A DNA stretch of 64,000 bases from NCBI GenBank assembly GCA_013400975.1, contig WBMZ01010232.1:1-64000 (forward strand), written 5' to 3'. This stretch comes from Atrichornis clamosus. Its lineage: Eukaryota; Chordata; Aves; Passeriformes; Menuridae. Of this stretch, positions 1 to 11,560 are shown piece after piece. The notes under the pieces were generated by a model. It did not search any database. It had not been told where the DNA came from and saw nothing but the letters and a program-made list of their open reading frames with translations. How positions within the stretch are numbered: position 1 is the first letter of the stretch; each line of letters begins with the position of its first letter. Both the position numbers and the translations under genes were made by a program.

Positions 1-620
1 CGGCCGCAGCCCCGCAGCCCCGCGGCGCTTTCAGCACCACTCGCACGTGGACTCCCGCGCCCCCCCCGCACCCCCATGGGCGGGGGATTTGGGGGCGAGG
101 GGGGGACGAGTTGATGGGTTGATGGGTTTCGGCGCAGAACATCCCCCCCCGTTGTTACAGCTCCCCCCAAAGGTGGGGAGGGGGCGGCGCGGTGCAGGCG
201 ATGTGGGGGGGCGCTCCGCAGGGGGCTGCGCGGTGGGGGCTGATAAGAGCCGGGCTGTGGGATGAGTCATGCCGAGCGTCAATTCCACGCATACGGGCTG
301 GGATCTTGGGGGATGGAGGTTTGGGGAGCGGCGGGGTGTGCGACAGGGAGAGGGGTCTCGGTGCTGCGAGTCGCCGGCTCCAAAATGTGGATGGGCTGTG
401 TTTTGGACGGGGCTGGGTATTAAAATCAGATTAAGGCTCCTTGGCAGCTCCGGCGGGATCACGAGAGCGAGCCGTGCTGGCTATAGGGCTCGCATGCTTT
501 TCCATTTTGGGGGCTGCAAGAGAGGCGCTATACAATAAACCGGGCAGGAGCCGGAGCCGCGACTGATCCCGAGCTCGGCCGCGCATTTCGCAGTCGGATT
601 GATGAGGCTGGTGCAAGTGG
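1..620. promoter_or_regulatory. CpG-rich block at the window edge
   Basis: The first 600 bases are GC-rich with many CpG dinucleotides, including GCGC and CGCG runs in the first 60 bases and again near 540-590. This is the composition expected at or just downstream of a vertebrate promoter. Since PPARGC1B exon 1 is not in the window, the block may be the downstream edge of its promoter island or a separate element. No coding frame with family similarity is seen. Confidence 0.3.
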
Positions 621-1159
621 GAAGAGTTTTCTCTAGTTATATATCATCCCCCCCGACCCTTCACTTTCATAACCACGGATTACAAAATAGCTCTGATTGT
701 GAAGCGAGCACATTCATCCCAACCCTTGCTCTCTCACCAGTTTAGCCCCGGGATTGCCGACAGCAGGAGCGTGCGTGTGTTTGTGGGGAACAGGACGAGG
801 ACTAATCCTGCCGTTTGGGTTCAAAACAAACGAGGTCTCAAGACTTGGTAAATCAGATTTGCCCCCGGTGCATGTGCCAGACAGAACCAGGCAGGTCTTG
901 CCACCAGCCAGATTGATGTAGTGCCGGCACCTCTCCTGGCACGCTCCGGCTCCAGAGCGCTCCGGCTTGGCACGGGACCGGGCGGCTGGCTGGGGGCAGA
1001 GCAGGGGGGAGGCAGCCCGCGTTGTTAACGAAGAGCTGCTGACAGGTTGGTTACAGCAGCAGGGTCAGGAAAGGTTTTTGCAAGGCCGAGATTTTGTCAG
1101 GGGTTTGTGGGTTTTTTTTCATTTTGTTGTTGCTGAGGGGAACCGTCGAGTTAGAGGAG

Positions 1160-1220
1160 AGGAGGTTGGTTGTGTGGGATGCCGTCCCTCAGAGGAGGGT
1201 GGTTGTGTGGGATGCCAGCC
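1160..1220. repeat. Short tandem duplication
   Basis: The phrase GGTTGTGTGGGATGCC occurs twice about 37 bases apart, each copy followed by a diverged remainder. This is a simple local duplication with no coding implication. Confidence 0.6.
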
Positions 1221-3984
1221 CTTGGAAGTACAGCAGAAAGGCTGTGGCTCCCACCAGCCCCACTGCTCCCTGAGCAGGTGAAAGTTCCTGGCTCCACTTC
1301 CCTGTAATAACCCTCCTGTCCTCCGCCTGTTAACCACAACATGAAAAGCCCGTATGATTGCAGCACGCGCCTCAAGCCTTGTTTCTCTTTTTCTCTGCTT
1401 TTCGGTCAGCATTCCATGTGCCAATTTAGGAATCTTATTCCAAAAAGGGACTGCTAAGGGAGGGGGAAAAAATAAAAATCCTACAAATTGTCATCCTTCT
1501 CTGGTGCAAACCCACCATGTTGCGAACATTCCCTGCAAAATTTGGAACTGTGAAATGGCCTGTGCTGAAATAAGACCGTGTTTATGAAACGTGGTTGGCT
1601 GCGTCCCGTGTTTTCTCTGCCTGTCCCCTGCGCTCTGTCGGAGGGAGCAGCGCTGGGTACGTGCACAGGCAGTGCTGGTCCGAAGTCTGCAGGTGTAGGA
1701 GGTGAGGAGGGGAATGTTGCAGCTCCCGAGCAGCCCCTGTGTGCTCTCCCGTCCGGCGCCCGCTTTCGATAATTCCATTTCCTCTTCTGTCCCCACGTGC
1801 GCAGAGGGGCTGAAGGCTGGGATGGAAAGAAAAAAAGAAGGCAAAAAAGCAAGAAAAAAAGCCCCCCCCCCGCCAGCTATGATTTGCATGCATTTGCTTA
1901 AGAACCGCCTGAAGTTGTAAGCATGTGTTGTGCTTGTACCTTAACCTCTGATGAAACTGGGGGAAGGCTCCAGCCCTGGCTCTGTCACATGCTGCCTTCT
2001 AACTGGGAGCGGGAGGCGGGCCGGGCTGGCACTGACGTCTCTCCCCATTACTACTGTACGAGCCTCTGCTTACAACTGGGTTACTGACTTCTCAATGGAG
2101 CCCAAAAGCTGCTTCCCTGAAGACCCCAGTGCTCCAGCACGAGATCAGATTATCCTGCGAGGCTGCAATGTCAGGAGGCCACGAGATCATGATTATTAGC
2201 CGTTTCCTTCGTGGAAATTTTGAGGAACTGGGACTCTCCTCCCCCTCTCTCCCCCCGTGCTCCTCCCCAGTCCTTGCTTTTGCAGCAGGTTTTGAGAAAG
2301 GCACGGTTGGTGCAGGTGCCAGGTGATCCTGTCCTCTCCAGGGGAGGAATCCTGGGGAAGGCTCTCGGGGAGATGCCCGGAGAAGGTTTGACATGGATAT
2401 CTGCATCAGTCCCTTAATCATAAGGGTTTGGTGCTGAGGGTGCCTGCTAACCTCTATTTACATATCGAGGACAGTGATGATTCACGTGGTACCTGCATTG
2501 CTACAGAAAGAAAATCAGGGTTTTTCACTTGATATCTGCCTTTCTCCTGCCAACTCCTTTTTCCTTTTTTTTTTTTTGCAACGAAGAAAGTGATTTTGTT
2601 CTGCCGCAACTCAAAATGTGTCATTTCTGGGCCTGCTTAATCCATTTTGTGCAACTCTGCTGCTCAGAGGTATGAAGCTGGTTGTGGCTGGTTCGTCTGC
2701 TGGCACCAGGCACTGGGATGTGCCAGCCAGGCAGCTCTGCCCAGAGCACCACGGAGCAGCCAGCAGCTCTCAGCATCCCTGCGAGAGGCTGGAGCACTGT
2801 GACTCTTACAGCTTCAATTTGTTTAAAAACCCCAAACAAAGTGCAGCAGGGGGGCAAAAAATTAAGAAAATAAACAAACCAGGCTGCTTCTCGGAGAGAT
2901 GCTTAAAGATCACATGAACTGAAATACAATATTCCCTCTCTAACTTCCCAGCCTCCTGCTAACAGCTTAATCCATCGATGAGTGCAGGAGGCACAGCGAG
3001 CCCGCGGTGGGTTGGCACTGCTGGTGATAAAGTGAGGATGCATCCCTAATTCCTGATAGTCCTCACCGAGCAGATCAACGTTCTGCTTTTTCTGTGGCTT
3101 TTCTCTCAAAGATTTCGGGTGGGTTTGGACGACAGGCAGCCCGAGGGCCTCAAAATGCATCCTCAGCTGCATTGCTGCAGCGTGGGTCGAAGGGCTGCTG
3201 CAGTGCCGGGGCTGGAGAGCCCCTCGTTGTCTGGGCAGCAGGGTGGCCGTGTCCTGGTGGCTGTCACCGTGCTGGAGTGAGGAGTGGCGGGTGCTGGGGG
3301 TGCTGGTGGCTGTCCCTGCTGCAGCAGAGGCTGCGGAGGATGGTGAGCGTGGAGTGCTGCTGAGCTGGGAGCGCGCCGGGAGGGAGAGCAGCCGGAGGGA
3401 AAGGAGGGCTGGCCTGAAGCCTGGCCCCTGGCAGAGCCTCCCCACACAGCTGCCTGCCTTCGCCCCCCCCCCCCCCGTGCCTGTGACCAGTGCTCGACAC
3501 CCTGGCAGTGCCCCAGGGCTGCCCCACGCCGGGGGTGTTCCCCCGCCTGCCTGCACATCCCTGCTCCGCTCTCATGCCGTAATGGAAAGGCACCTCTCCA
3601 ACAGGTGAATAATTAAGGGCTCAACCGAGGGCCTCCAGCAAAGGGAGCTTTGTGAGGGAGAGGGATCTCTCTCACATTAACCTTTCCAATGTCAAAAGCC
3701 TTTTTGTAGTTAGAAACTCCACTTACACCAGCTCTTGGGCACGGTTGGTTGTCCAGTGAAAAATGCCTGGGAGGGGGATGCCCCTTCCAGCCCCAAACCC
3801 CTGGATTTGGGGAATGGGTCCCATGGTCGCTGGTGCAGGGCTGGGGACAGGGATGCCACAGGCTGGCCCCTGGCAGATGGTTTGCTGTGCTGCCACTGGT
3901 GCCAGAGCAGGAGCCCACCTGGCTTTGCGATCCCCTTTGGTGGGACTGGGAGCTGTGGCAGAGCATAGGAGCTGTGGTCCTCTA

Positions 3985-4240
3985 GTGACATGGATTCAAA
4001 CTGAAATAAGTAGGGTTAGATTAGACTTTAGGAAGAAATTCTGCTCTGTGAGGGTGGGGAGGCCCTGGCACAGGTTGCCCAGAGAAGCTGTGGCTGCTCA
4101 TTCCCTGGAAGTGTCCAAGGCCAGGTTGGACGGGGCTTGGAGCACCCTGGGACAGTGGGAGGTGTCCCTGCCCATGGCAGGGGTGGCACTGGATGGGCTT
4201 TAAGGTCTTTCCAACCCAAACCTTTCTAGGATTCTATGAA
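3985..4240 (+). mobile_element. CR1 LINE 3' end fragment
   Basis: The sequence has the usual CR1 3' end phrases in order: a GAAGAAATT block, a GGCACAGGTTGCCCAGAGAAGCTGTGG-type block, a CCTGGAAGTGTCCAAGGCC block, then a TTCCAACCC block followed by a GATTCTATGA terminus. This is the avian CR1 3' UTR in sense orientation on the + strand. It is a 5'-truncated copy with no usable reading frame. Confidence 0.9.
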
Positions 4241-4489
4241 GGACATGGTTCCCTCTGGCCAGCATGTGCCAGCACCATGGAAGCTTGGGGACATCACTGG
4301 GCTGGGGCAGAGGCGTTGTGCAGGTCCAGTCTGTGCTATTGCTGCCCAGAGCCTGCGGGGCAAATGCCACCACCAAAGCCACCACTTCTGCATGCCCGTG
4401 GCCTGGGGGAGATGGTGTCACCAGGCCGAGGGGCTCCGTCCCTGCAGGGCTCTCAGAGCTGGACCCATGGGGCTCTGCAGGGATGGGGA

Positions 4490-4890
4490 AGGGCAGTGCT
4501 GTCCCCAGAGCTACGGCTCCACCGGGCCACGCGCGTGGCACCGAGCGGCCGCCACCGCGGAGCCGGGGACACGAGGTGCTGGCAGGGCCTCGGCTGCAGA
4601 CACGTTTGCCGGAGGAATCGGCTTCAGGCTCCCGCAGCTGAGCCCTGCTCCATGGCAACCCGGCGCGGGCTTATATTTCTCGTGACTGCTTGGCAGCCTG
4701 AAGTGATTTAGCAGAGGGGGAACTTTGTACGCGCCGGAGCCGCCGCCAGTGCGGCCGTGCCGGGGTGACCGCTGCGGTCCCGGCCGTGCAGGATCCTGCT
4801 CCCGCGGGCACACGGGCTGGGCAGCCCCTTCCCGCAGCCCAGGAGTGGAAGGGCAGGTTCCCACCGCCTGCCCGCTGCCTGCACAGCCAC
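4490..4890. promoter_or_regulatory. CpG-dense block in intron 1
   Basis: CpG density rises sharply compared with the surroundings, with runs such as CACGCGCGTGG and GCGCCGGAGCCGCCGCC. Inside it sits CCATGGCAAC, half of an RFX-type X-box, and a TTATATTT stretch near 4671. The block could be a minor promoter or enhancer island. I see no open frame that would make it a first exon of a known gene. Confidence 0.25.
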
Positions 4891-7800
4891 CTTCTCAGCA
4901 GTGTCTGGACGAGGATGTTTTAAGCTGCCTGTGCTTGTAGTAACGAGCCAGGGACTAAAGGTTGAAGTTAATGGGGCGGGTGGTCAGGTGAGGTAGTGAC
5001 CTAATTCCGGGGGCACCGGCACCGTAGGCACTGGGTGATGGTCCAGCCAATGCTTTTCCCTTCCCTTATCACTCGGCTGTTTTGCTTTTCAGCACTTTTC
5101 CTGAACTCTGGCTCACAAATTATTATTTATTTATTTATGGCGGTTGGGTTTTTTTCTTTCTTTTAATAACGGGAGCTTCCAAGAAGTGCCGAAGGACTTT
5201 GCACAGATCTGGCTGCACTCAGGGTCTTGTCAGCCCTGTCCTTATCCACCCCCATCTCACTGCACTTCCCCAGGCAGGGGCAACAGCCAAGGCTGAGCTG
5301 CTGCATTAAACCAGTTCACTTCTGAATTAAGACAGGGAAAAGTAAAAGCTGGAAATCTCCTTTGGCCCTGGAAGATCTGGCAACCCCCCGGGGAGGGGTT
5401 CTCCATGTGGCAAGTCTGGTATCTGCTGGTGGGGGGTGTGGAGACCGCAGTGGCAGACCTGGGGACACGGCCCCATCCAGTAGCCAGACTAACCTTTGAT
5501 CTCCGCCGGCTCCGGGCAGCAGTGTGGGGCTTAGGGAAAATACTTCCCTTATCTCACATCCCGCTGTCCTCAGGCAAAGCCGGCAGGCACTGGGTGCTGG
5601 ATGGGCACCCCAGTACCAGGAGCTTCCTTGGGGGAGCACGGTGAGGGTCCTGCTGAAGCATGCCAGGGGTTTTTCACATCGGTGTCCCCACCATCCCCGT
5701 GGCCCCCTGCCCACCCAGCGGTTGGCCAGGCGAGCCTGGAGATGAGGGCCAAAGCAGGAGAGACCCCAGAGCATCGGAGGGCTGATGTGACACTTCTCCC
5801 CTCCCCTGGGATGAGCAGTACATGCTTTATATGGATGTTTTTGTGCTGAGGTGGCGCCTCAGGCTCTCGCAGCGACTACAGTTGCAGGGCAGCAGCATAT
5901 CTTTACTGAGATGCATTTTCTGAATTCTTCCTGAGCGCCCTGCGGCCGCGGCCACGACAGCTCCGCAGCCCCTCTGCTGAGCCAGCGCCACGGCCAGGCC
6001 CCTCGGTTCCTGTTTCAGTTTGCTGCACGTTTGACTCACAGAATGGAGGTTCATCGCTGCCGTCGCTTCTGCTCCCCTCTCTTGTCTGGGGTGGCTGCAG
6101 GACCCCGTTCGACCCCGGCACGTGGGGTGGGTGGTGTGGGAGGTGTCGTCCTTTCCCCCCCGCCAAAAGCTGCCTTCCCCACCTATTCCCCCAGGAACCC
6201 TCATTTCCTAATTGTCATGGACGTCAAGAGCAAGGAAATCCTGTGGCGAGGGGCGAGGGCCCGGCGTCCTGAGCCGGGGCTGGGGCAGCCGGCGGTGCCT
6301 TGGGGACAGAAGGAAGCCCAGCTGCCTCTCATCACTTTTCTTCTCCTCCCTCCTGCACGGCCGAAGGGGGGATGGCGGTTTCGCAAGGGGCAGCTGGGGA
6401 CCTGCTTGTCCTGCCGCGAGGTGACCCAGGGCTGGAGCAGCCCCAGCTGTCCCTGGGTGCACAGAGCTGGGGTGCAGGGGAGCTGCTGAGCAGCGTTTTT
6501 GCTGAGCCCTCCTTTCATTTTTAGCCAAGCTCCTAGGTAGGAGGGAGTTGAGTTATTATTTTTTCATGAGGAAAGTGCATCTGTAGCCACAGGGTGTTTG
6601 AGGAGACATCCACTGCCTCAGCCCTTTGCATGCACACAGGACTGGCGGGGCTGAGCTGCAGCTGGGCTGGGCTGGAGCTGAGGCCAGCACTGGTCACACT
6701 GGGGCCGTGGCTGTGCTCGTGCTGGGATAGCAGCGAGGAGCTGGAGGTGTCAAACGTGGCACTCACACAGCTCTCCTGGAAGGATGAAGCAGGCTTTGGA
6801 CAGGCTCTGTCTCTCTTTCCCCTGCCAGTCCCTCTGCCAGCATGGTGTGGTGACACTGGTGGGCACAGAGCTGGGGTGGCCGTGGTCCTTTGCTCCACGT
6901 GTGATGCCCAGGCAGAGCCCACCCTCCCTGGGCTGGGAGCAGGGGGAGATCCACTGCCCGTGTGTGGGATCAGGACTTGCAGGCAGCAGCAGGGCAGGGG
7001 CTGCACGTTGGCTCATGCCAGGTGAACTGGTGCTTGGTGCCAGGTGAGCTGCCAGCACCCACTCCTGCCACACACAGGTTGCTCACCAGGCACCCAGCAC
7101 AGCAGGGCTGAACTTTGTCCAGCTTTAGTCCCTCCGTCCTGATTTCCTGGCACTTTCACTGCCTGGGTGCAAATGTTTGCAACTTCCATGGCCCTTGGCT
7201 TCCAGCTAATTAAACTTTGCATTCCCCTTTGCTCCCTGCAAACCGGGGCTGCTGAGCTGCTTCCCTCTGCCCCCGGGCTCAGGGACCTGCAGCTCTGCCT
7301 GTGCCAGGTGTGTGCAGCTCAGAGCCACCTTCCCACATCCTAATGACAGGAGGATTTTTAAACCTCCCCTTGAACAGCATAAACCCCAGAGCTCTGCAGA
7401 GAGCTGGAGATTTAAACCACCAGCATCATTTCTCCTTTCGAGCAGGCTTGCACACAGTCACGACCGAACCGTGCTGATAATGAAAAGAAAAAAATTGCAA
7501 TTTTTTTTTTTCTTAAAAAGGAAGTTTCTGTCTCTGTGTGGGCCCCACAGGGAGACGGGCGCATGCGGGTTTTGAGTGCTAGAACCCATTTCCCAGGTAA
7601 CAGAACTCAAGCCTGTGAGAACTGTGTGGTTTTCTCAGGCTGAAAGGTTGGATGGTATTTGAGCTGCCTTTTTTTTTTCTCGTTGCCATGTCCTTTTAAG
7701 AAGGAATAAGTATGTCTATTTATATATATTTTGAAAATGAAAGCACGTGGCCTGTGTCCCCAGAAACCCTCACGGTACATGTTGTCACCCAGCTCTGGTG

Positions 7801-8284
7801 GGGACACTGCTTTGCTGGTGACCAGTCCCCAGCAGCTGAGCTGGGGACCAGAGGCAGCCCCTGCCCTGCAGCCCCTGGAGTTTGGGGTGAGCCGTGGTAG
7901 GTGTGCAGGACATTCTCTTGCGCATGTCTCCTCTCGTCGTGGGACCAGAGACTTCGGGATGTGGAAGTGGATGCAGGAGGAAGGAAGTCAGCAGCTGAGT
8001 GGGAAGCAGTGCCGTGGGGGACTGTGGGGACAGGCACGGATGGGAAGGGCTGGAGCTGCTCTCTTTATTTATCTGTTGACTCCTCCTGCCCATGCTTTGG
8101 GTCGTGCTGGCCTGCCTGTGCTGCTGGCCTCTCCATTCCTCTGTCAGGGCATCCAGGATGCAGAGCAGTCTCCCTGTGGAGAGCAGGGGCTGCCCATGAG
8201 GGCCTGCTTGCCCTGGCTGCCTCCTCTGTGTCCACCTCTTCCTGCTGCCCGTCTGCCCAGAGGAGCTGGAAACCCTTCTGCACA

Positions 8285-8475
8285 TCCAGCTGAGTCAAAA
8301 ATACATGAAAGGCAGATTATCAGGGGGAGACTGTCCTCATCTCTGCTGCTGGCTTATGGCAGTGCAGGGACCTGGAAATACAGCTTTCAAGTTATTCTCT
8401 GTATTTATGTAACCCAAACGAACTCTTTTTTGGAAAGAGCCACTCAGTCTCATTTAGATACCTAAATATAGCTGC
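8285..8475. promoter_or_regulatory. Candidate enhancer with E-box, AP-1 and MEF2 sites
   Basis: A perfect CAGCTG E-box lies at 8287-8292 and overlaps a perfect TGAGTCA AP-1 site at 8291-8297. A perfect MEF2 site, CTAAATATAG, lies at 8462-8471. The block between them is AT-richer than its GC-rich surroundings. E-box plus MEF2 is a muscle-type combination and PGC-1 genes are active in oxidative muscle, so an intronic enhancer is plausible but not shown. Confidence 0.35.
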
Positions 8476-10079
8476 TGCTCCGGAGGGAGGCTTAGCCTGC
8501 GAGTGGCCTGGCGGGTATGGGACCTTTGTGGATGGGTGTTACGGGGAGTTTACACCTCATTCAGTGGGGCCTGGGGGGATTGTTCCCCTGCCATTACCAG
8601 GATGGGCTTGCAGTGTTCCGGGTCAGCAGGGAGCTCACGGCAGTGACCGGGTTGGGAAGCACAGACCTGCGGAGATGTGGACTGCGGGGTTTTTTCTAAA
8701 GGTCTCCACTGCCTTTTGAGGCCAGAGCCCATCTATGCCCAAGCACGCTGTTTGCTCTCGTGCCCTTGGAGGGAAGGTCTGTGCTGCAAAGCACAGCAGC
8801 AGAGCTGAGCTACGGGGTGAGACCTCCCCATCCAGCCCTGCCAAAGGGCCCCAGGGCTGGGTGGAAAGGCAGGGAAGGGCGAAGGTCCCTCTGCCTGTAG
8901 GTGCACTGCAGGCATCAAAGCCCTTGAGCTTCCTTAGGGAGAGGTGTAGGGCCAAGCCTAGGAAATGCCAAGCTGAGGGATGCCCCGCAGGTGCCATTTC
9001 CTCTTGCCAGGGATGTTCCTGGACATTCAGGGATGCCCACCCTCACGGGCACCAGGGCCTGTACACTTCTCTGAGACACAGGGGTGGGCAGGATCTGGGC
9101 ACTGTGCACATCCCATGGACCCACTCCTCCCTCTTCATGCACACAAGAGCTCTTTGCCTTTGAAGTGAGCACAGGAGGTGGTTTTGACTTCGTGGTGTGG
9201 TGGAGCTCTCGTGTACCCCCGGGATCAGCCAGGCTTGCACCTTGCACCAAGCCTTGACGGAAACTGAGCTTCTCAGAGGTGCACAAGGTGACCTTTGCTT
9301 TTGTCTCTTCATATTTCCAACTGCCCTGCAATGAGGGTCCCTTCCAAGGAAGTGGGGAGGAGCTGTTTGTGTGTGTGCTGGTGTCCCAGGGACCTGGGGA
9401 CACGTGCTGCCTGAGTCTCTGCAGCTGGCTGGTTGTAGGTGTGTGTTCCCCTCTGCTCCCGCCCGCTTTGCAGTGCTGACACGAGGGCAGCTCCTGGCCT
9501 GGTGCTGCTGCAGGGCTCCCTGGTCTGTCTGATGCCTGGGGCCCTGATGCTGACGTGCAGGAGCTGCCTTGTGTTTTCTACAGGAAAGCAGAGGGTCCCT
9601 CAGCTGTTTGAGCCTTCGTCTCTGTGCTTTTCACGTTGTGTGCTTTGCACGCAGCGGCTCTGCCTCCCTGCACGCCTCATCCCCCTGCTGCCCATCCCTG
9701 CCCCTCGCCGTGTCCTGTGCCCAGCTCGGAGCTGTGCAGCCTCTGCTGTGCAGGGCCCTCTGCCATCCCCCTGGGGCAGGAGCCACCTGGCTGAACAGTG
9801 GGACCCTGGGGATGTGTCAGTGAACACCTGCACTGGCTTCACACGGTGCCCTTGGACAACCTTGCAAAGCCCAGTGCGACGTCCCCTTAGCTCCCATGGC
9901 ACAGAGGGAGCAGGCAGGGAGCAGGCAGGTGCCGGTGTTGGTGACGCACCCCTCGGGTCAGGTATTACCTGGCCCTCGCAAGGTGCAGGTGAAATAGGGA
10001 AGGCAGGGGCTGTGCGGGGAAACAGGAGGAGGCAGCGCAGTGAGATCCACGCGGAGGGCTCGCCGTGTCCCCAGGATCC

Positions 10080-10540
10080 CCGGGCCTGGCTGGCAGATGG
10101 CTGCAGCCCTCCCGCCCTGCTCCGAGGAATACAAATGTGCGGCAGATACGGTTACCCGGCCCCGGCAGCGGTGTTGGCTTTCATCTAGATCGATATCCCT
10201 GCCGGCCTGCGTCTGAGGGAGCGCTCAGCTGGCAACACAAGCCTGGCTGGGAGGAGGCACCCGCCGAGGCTCTGCTGCCCGCTGCAGCCGCTGCCCGTCC
10301 GGCTGTCCGTCTGTCCGGCTGCCTCGGCGTGGAGGCAGAGCCGGTGCCGGCCGCAGCGCCGCTGCCGCGCTGTCCGACTCCGTCATGCGTAAAATGTAAT
10401 AAATAGGGCCATAAGCCTTTTACAAAGTCTATTTCCACTCTTGGATCCGGGATTTAATGCATGGCTGCTTAGAGAGGCTGAGGATTTCAGGGGTCAGCAA
10501 GGCTAATTGCACTGCTGGAATAAAAGGGTGTGCGGCGAGG
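10080..10540. promoter_or_regulatory. CpG-dense block next to an AT-rich strip
   Basis: Positions about 10080-10385 are CpG-dense. They pass directly into an AT-rich strip at 10386-10530 with TAATAAATA, TTTAATGCAT and GCTAATTGCA. Such a contrast often marks a conserved noncoding element. No exon or known RNA was recognised. Confidence 0.25.
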
Positions 10541-11209
10541 ATCCTGCGGGCGGGCGGGAGGGGGTGCCGGGGGTCCCAGCGCCGCTCCTGCTGCCCGGCC
10601 CCTCCTGCTCCCTGCCAGCAGCCCGGGAATGCTGTGGCCACGCGAGGCGGCTTGGCAAGGGATGGGGTCCCCAGGGAGTGCTGTTTTGAGGCCGGGGAGG
10701 CCAAGCCAGCTGGGGAGTCACATGCTGCAGGTGTTCGGTTCCCCACTGCTCCGTGGTGTCCCTGTGTGTCTGACTGAGCGTGTCTGGCTGGAGCGCCTGA
10801 TCTTAGATTACCTGTAAGCCAGGGAAAGCCTCGCGGGGCCAAGGGCCAGTGGGGATCAGGGCTGTCCCGGTGCCAGCTCGGCCCGAGCCTGCAGCATCCC
10901 CTTGACCTGCAGAGGAGCTGGGTACCACCCTGCCAGGCTGCCTGAGGTGCTGGCGGGCCCTGATGCCACAAGCTGGGGCGTGAAGGGAGGTGTGTGCTCA
11001 GTGGTGGTGCTGCCAGGGAGTCAACCCCAGCGGGAGTGGAATGGCAGTGCCAGAGAGCCTGGGGCACACACCTGGACGGGTGCTCCGGTGCTGGGTGTGC
11101 TGGGTGGCCAGCACAGCGCCGGGGGTCAGGACCTGCACCGCGCTTCCCTGGAGGTGTCAGGGAGGGGCCGAAGGGATGGGCAGGCTTTGCATCACCAGGA
11201 CAACTGGCA

Positions 11210-11560
11210 GCCCCCGTGATGCGAGGGGGACCCAGATGCCCCGAGGCTCCCGGGGCTTCGCCCTGTGCCAGCCGCTCGCTCGCGCGGGGCTGGCAGGGCT
11301 GCGCCGCCGGCCACGGCAGACGGAGGACGCCAGCTCCGCTCAGTTACTTCCCTGGCTGATCCCGTCATCTCCATCTCGCGCCAAGTGCTGAAGTCGTCAT
11401 GGAAACCGGCACGGCAGCAGCCTCGCCAGCAGCTCCGCGGGATCCTCGCTCTCAGTGCCCGGCCGGTGCCGTGGCGGTGGCAGGTGACCGGTGGCGCGTT
11501 CGGCCACCACCGCTGGTCCCCGTTCCTCGAGGGCATCGGTCCCGCGGCTGGGCTGGGTGA
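11210..11560. promoter_or_regulatory. CpG-dense block in intron 1
   Basis: The block has dense CpG, for example CGCTCGCTCGCGCGGGG and GCGCCGCCGGCCACGG, in otherwise moderately GC-rich intron sequence. It may be an alternative promoter or only a local GC peak. No reading frame resembling a known protein was found. Confidence 0.2.
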
